A stretch of DNA of 12,320 bases from Allomyces macrogynus ATCC 38327 (Eukaryota > Blastocladiomycota > Blastocladiomycetes > Blastocladiales > Blastocladiaceae). Below, piece by piece: positions 9,355 to 12,320 of this stretch. The translations under genes and the position numbers were made by a program. The stretch lies in contig GG745360.1 of the NCBI GenBank assembly GCA_000151295.1, positions 392,335 through 404,654 of the forward strand. Direction: 5' to 3'. Under the pieces are notes generated by a model, which saw only the letters and a list, made by a program, of their open reading frames with translations, was not told where the DNA came from and made no database searches. Numbering within the stretch: position 1 is the first letter of the stretch; each line of letters starts with the position of its first letter.

Positions 9355-11867
9355 TTACACCGTGCTCACAATCTCATCCGCGCGCTCCAGCGCATCAATC
9401 ATCTTCTTGACCTCGCCGGCGGCGCGCGAGCGTCGCGTCCGACTCCTTGAGCACTTCGTCGAGCACGTTCTTCTGGTAGAGATCGGCGAGCAGCGTGCGC
9501 TGCATGTTTTCCTTGGAGTAGGCGACCAAGTTGAGCATGATCGATTTCGGCACCATGTCGGCAATCGTGCGCTTGACAATGTTGAAGTAGGACGTGAGCA
9601 GCAGCTTGATCACCTCGGTCTCGAGCGTCTCGCGGTCGGTGAGCTTGCCCTCGGGGCGCAGCACCGGTGGCGGCTAGCGATGAAAAGGAAGAGAAGGTCA
9701 GCGGAATGGATGAACACAGGGACGAGGTGATGGAACACGCACATTGTCGATCGTTGGCCCGTTCGCCCCCTTCTTTTTCTTGCTGAAGAATGACGTGAAG
9801 AACCCGGACCCGGACCCACTACTCGTCGTATCTTCGGGCGGGATCATGTACGTCGGCGACCCGCCCGCCGCCGTTAGCTGCGACTGGCTCGTGGCCCCAC
9901 CACGCGGCGGGACCGCCGGCGCCCCGCCACCGAGCGGCGTCTGCATGGGCGACGTGCCCGCGGCAATGTTCGGCTGCGCCTGCGGCCCGGGAGGTGGCGG
10001 CCGCGGGTTGAGCCGCTCCTGGACAATCGCCGTCGCGCGGTGCCCGTTGATAAAGTCTGGGTGGCCCGTGTTGATGTAGCACATTTCGGCGGCGAGCAAG
10101 TCGGTCACGAGCTTGTTGGTCGGGATCAGCGCCTTGCGCAAGAACTGCAGCACGTTCGAGTTGACGCGGTCGCGCAGATCCGGGAACCGCTTGAACACGG
10201 GCTTTTGCAGCAGTTGCGCGAGAATGCGTGCGAGTTCGTCGTAGACGAGCTGCACGCACTTGAGCGACGGGTCCTCGAGCCGCTTGATCTGTTGCTTGAC
10301 GAGCACTTCGAACGCCTGGGCGCCGACAAACAGCGCCGGCTGGCTACCCGACGAGTTGTACATGATTGTGCGAATATCGGTGTCCTTGATTTGGTCAAAT
10401 GGGTCGATGGCCTTGATGCCGTTGGAGAAGAGCTCATGGAAGACAAATGAAATGCGCGCACCGCCCGACAGCTCCACCGTCGACAGGTCACCCGCGGTAC
10501 CGTCGAGCAGGTTCCGGAAGTCGTTGCAAAACTCGGTGATGACCGAGAGAACGACATTGGCCGTGGACGACGAGGGGTCGTCGATCGGGTCGCCGAGCTG
10601 CGCGAGCTCGGCCTGGTACTTTTGCAAAGCTGCCGAGATGCGGTTCTTGATTTCTGGGAGCGTGTTCTTGATGTGGTGGAGCAGGATCTGGATATGGTGG
10701 TGCACGGAAATGCGTCAGTTTACGTTTCCCAGTGCCAAACACGCGTCAACGACAACCAACACAACCGCACCATGTTGAGCTTGCGCGCGAGGAACGGCGT
10801 CCCGCAGTACTGCGCCTTGGACCGGTAGGACGGGTGCTCCTCAAAGTACGACCGCTCGTGCTCGAGCGCGAGCGCGATGCTCTTGCGCTTGTCGATATCC
10901 TTTTGCCCGCGGTTCACGACGGGCACATACCCGAGCCGCAGCGGGATCACGCGACCCGCCAAGATATCGACCACGTCGGTGCCCGGGTCCATGAGATCCA
11001 CCTTGGTCAGCACGCCAATCGTGCGCGACCCCTCGGGGTCCACCTCGCGCGCGAGCTTGAGCCCGTCTGAGTTGGCCAAGTCCGTGTTGGCCGCCGTCAC
11101 TGCCAGAATAATCGCGTTGGGCTTGGTAATGTACTTGAGCAGCATTTCGCGAATCTGAATCTCAATGTCCTTGGGCTGGTCGCCCACGGGCACCTTGGTC
11201 AGGCCCGGCAAGTCGACGAGCGTGAGCGTCAGGACATTCGGCGAGTAGATGCGCAGGTTGATCGGCTGGTGCGAAATGCCCGTGTTGGCGCCGGCCTTTT
11301 CGTCGGTGTCGCGAATAATCTCCTTGCGAATCTCGTCGAAATTGTAGAACCGCTTGTTCGGCGCGTGCAAGAACTCGCCCCACTCGTTCTTGTTGTCCTG
11401 GTTGTCGCCCGACGCACCGTCGGCCGCGGGCTCGCCATCAGCGGCGGGACTGCCGGGGGTCGCGGGGGTCGCGGGGGTCGCGGGGCGGTTGATGAGTTGC
11501 AGGACCTGCAGAAGGCGGGTGCGCGTCAGTGTTGGTTTTGACACACGAGAAATGCGTGATGGCGCGAACGTACCAACGGACGACGCGTCACGATACCGGT
11601 CCCGCGCGGCAAAAAGTCGCGTCCGACAATGTTTTCGAGCACCGACGACTTGCCGCTACTCTGGCTGTTGGATGGCGCGCAACCCCCGCGAAAAGGACGC
11701 CGTGTTAGTTGCGTTGTTTAGAGGGGCATCGCCGAGAACAAGGCGTCCGCAACGCACCTGCCGATGACGGTGATTTGCGGCAAGTCTATCGGGTTGGAGA
11801 CGCCGACCGTCGAAAAGACGTCTTGCAGCCGGTTGACGAGCTTGATGAGCTGCGCGTCCATGGCCAT
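9355..11867 (-). CDS. VPS1: Vps1-type dynamin-related GTPase (frameshift near the 3' end)
   Basis: Dynamin-related GTPase that constricts membranes in Golgi/endosome sorting and peroxisome fission. Exons: 11867-11758, 11664-11574, 11505-10771, 10687-9743 and 9673-9355; introns are 93, 68, 83 and 69 nt. About 732 aa once one extra base is ignored. GTPase motifs: G1 GSQSSGKSS (36-44, Lys42), G2 Thr63 in [10 protein letters not shown]3 DLPGLTKVP (165-173), G4 TKVD (234-237), then NRGQ (265-268). The middle/stalk region has [20 protein letters not shown] and [15 protein letters not shown]; the GTPase effector domain has [15 protein letters not shown] and [16 protein letters not shown] variable Pro/Gly/Ser-rich region ending [12 protein letters not shown] separates them; there is no PH domain, as in Vps1. 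The EWGEFLH stretch and the absence of a B-insert favour Vps1 over Dnm1. Near 9415-9425 the frame shifts by one base: the direct reading ends RRRRGQEDD and stops at 9395, while the next frame continues [19 protein letters not shown] to TAA at 9355, the expected family ending. The start ATG is at 11867, with a second ATG two codons on. Confidence 0.96.
11454..11480. repeat. 9-bp tandem repeat x3 inside VPS1
   Basis: Three exact copies of CGGGGGTCG (plus-strand sense), encoding an Ala-Thr-Pro repeat at about residues 76-84 of the Vps1 protein. It lies in the variable loop between the G2 region and EWGEFLH. The period is a multiple of three, so copy number can change without breaking the frame. 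Confidence 0.85.
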
Positions 11868-12320
11868 CTTGAATGCTGGGTGGAGCAGCACGCGACGCGA
11901 GCTGCAATCGGGGGGCGGCGCGTGGAGGAGACGAGACGTGGGCAATGGCTCGGAAGTACGAGGCAGCGGGGAGCGGAGCGGCGCGCTGGATCGGGGCCGT
12001 CGAGCACAGCGCCGTGCAACAAGTGCGGCGTGCCGTCGCGGGCGAGATGACGGTCGACGGGGGAGGTCGATGCGCGGCAGGGCAGAGTGCGGGGAAGAAC
12101 GTACGCAAGCAGGCTTGGCCTTGGCAGTTGGCAGTCGCGTCGTTTGGGTGGTGCCAAAGACCCAAGAGCGCGTCTATGCCACGGCACATGACGCTTTCGC
12201 GAGCGACACGCAAGGCGAAAATGCAGGCGAAAAGAGAAAACCGACAGCGCGGAAACGACACCAAATCAAATCAACTTTGTTGCTCGGACGCTCGACAAAT
12301 CACATCCCACACGAACAGAA
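11868..12320. other. VPS1 promoter and 5' leader, reaching the window edge
   Basis: This 453-bp region is upstream of the VPS1 ATG. I see no coding pattern and no TATAAA. On the minus strand a GTACGT at 12104-12099 matches the donor type used by VPS1 introns, and a TTGCAG lies nearer the ATG, so a leader intron is possible but not demonstrated. Confidence 0.45.

Overview
This is a GC-rich stretch of nuclear DNA from a fungus. Its genes are eukaryotic and intron-bearing, with GT-AG introns of 56-93 nt and CTGAC/CTAAC-type branch points. The set includes an Mdm12 subunit of ERMES, a largely fungal complex. Few introns per gene and high third-position GC argue against an intron-dense Cryptococcus-like genome. 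The INCENP box and some glucose-6-phosphate isomerase motifs look unlike typical Dikarya, so an early-diverging (zoosporic) fungus is possible. A GC-rich basidiomycete such as Ustilaginomycotina cannot be excluded from sequence alone.

Layout from left to right. (1) 2-746, plus strand: 3' end of an inner-centromere protein gene (INCENP/Sli15), entering from outside the window and carrying an apparent +1 frameshift. (2) 824-1605, minus: MDM12, two exons. (3) 2103-3315, minus: a Swi3/Csm3/TIPIN replication-fork protection protein, three exons. (4) 3766-5439, minus: intronless glucose-6-phosphate isomerase. (5) 6060-6527, minus: an unrecognised, probably spliced small gene, tentative. (6) 6773-7963, minus: an ecdysteroid-kinase-like/choline-kinase-like phosphotransferase. 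(7) 9355-11867, minus: VPS1-type dynamin GTPase, five exons, with a +1 frameshift near its C-terminus.

All complete genes lie on the minus strand. The only plus-strand gene, INCENP, converges on MDM12 with 77 bp between stop codons. The genes are housekeeping and do not form one pathway: chromosome segregation, ER-mitochondria lipid tethering, fork protection, glycolysis, and vesicle/peroxisome fission. There is no mobile element, CRISPR array, rRNA or recognisable tRNA, and nothing that looks like a new multi-gene system.

Points worth a second look are the two +1 frameshifts in GC-rich runs, the cryptic small gene, an INCENP box without the usual Thr-Ser-Ser motif, and a uniform GTNCG-type 5' splice site in almost every intron.
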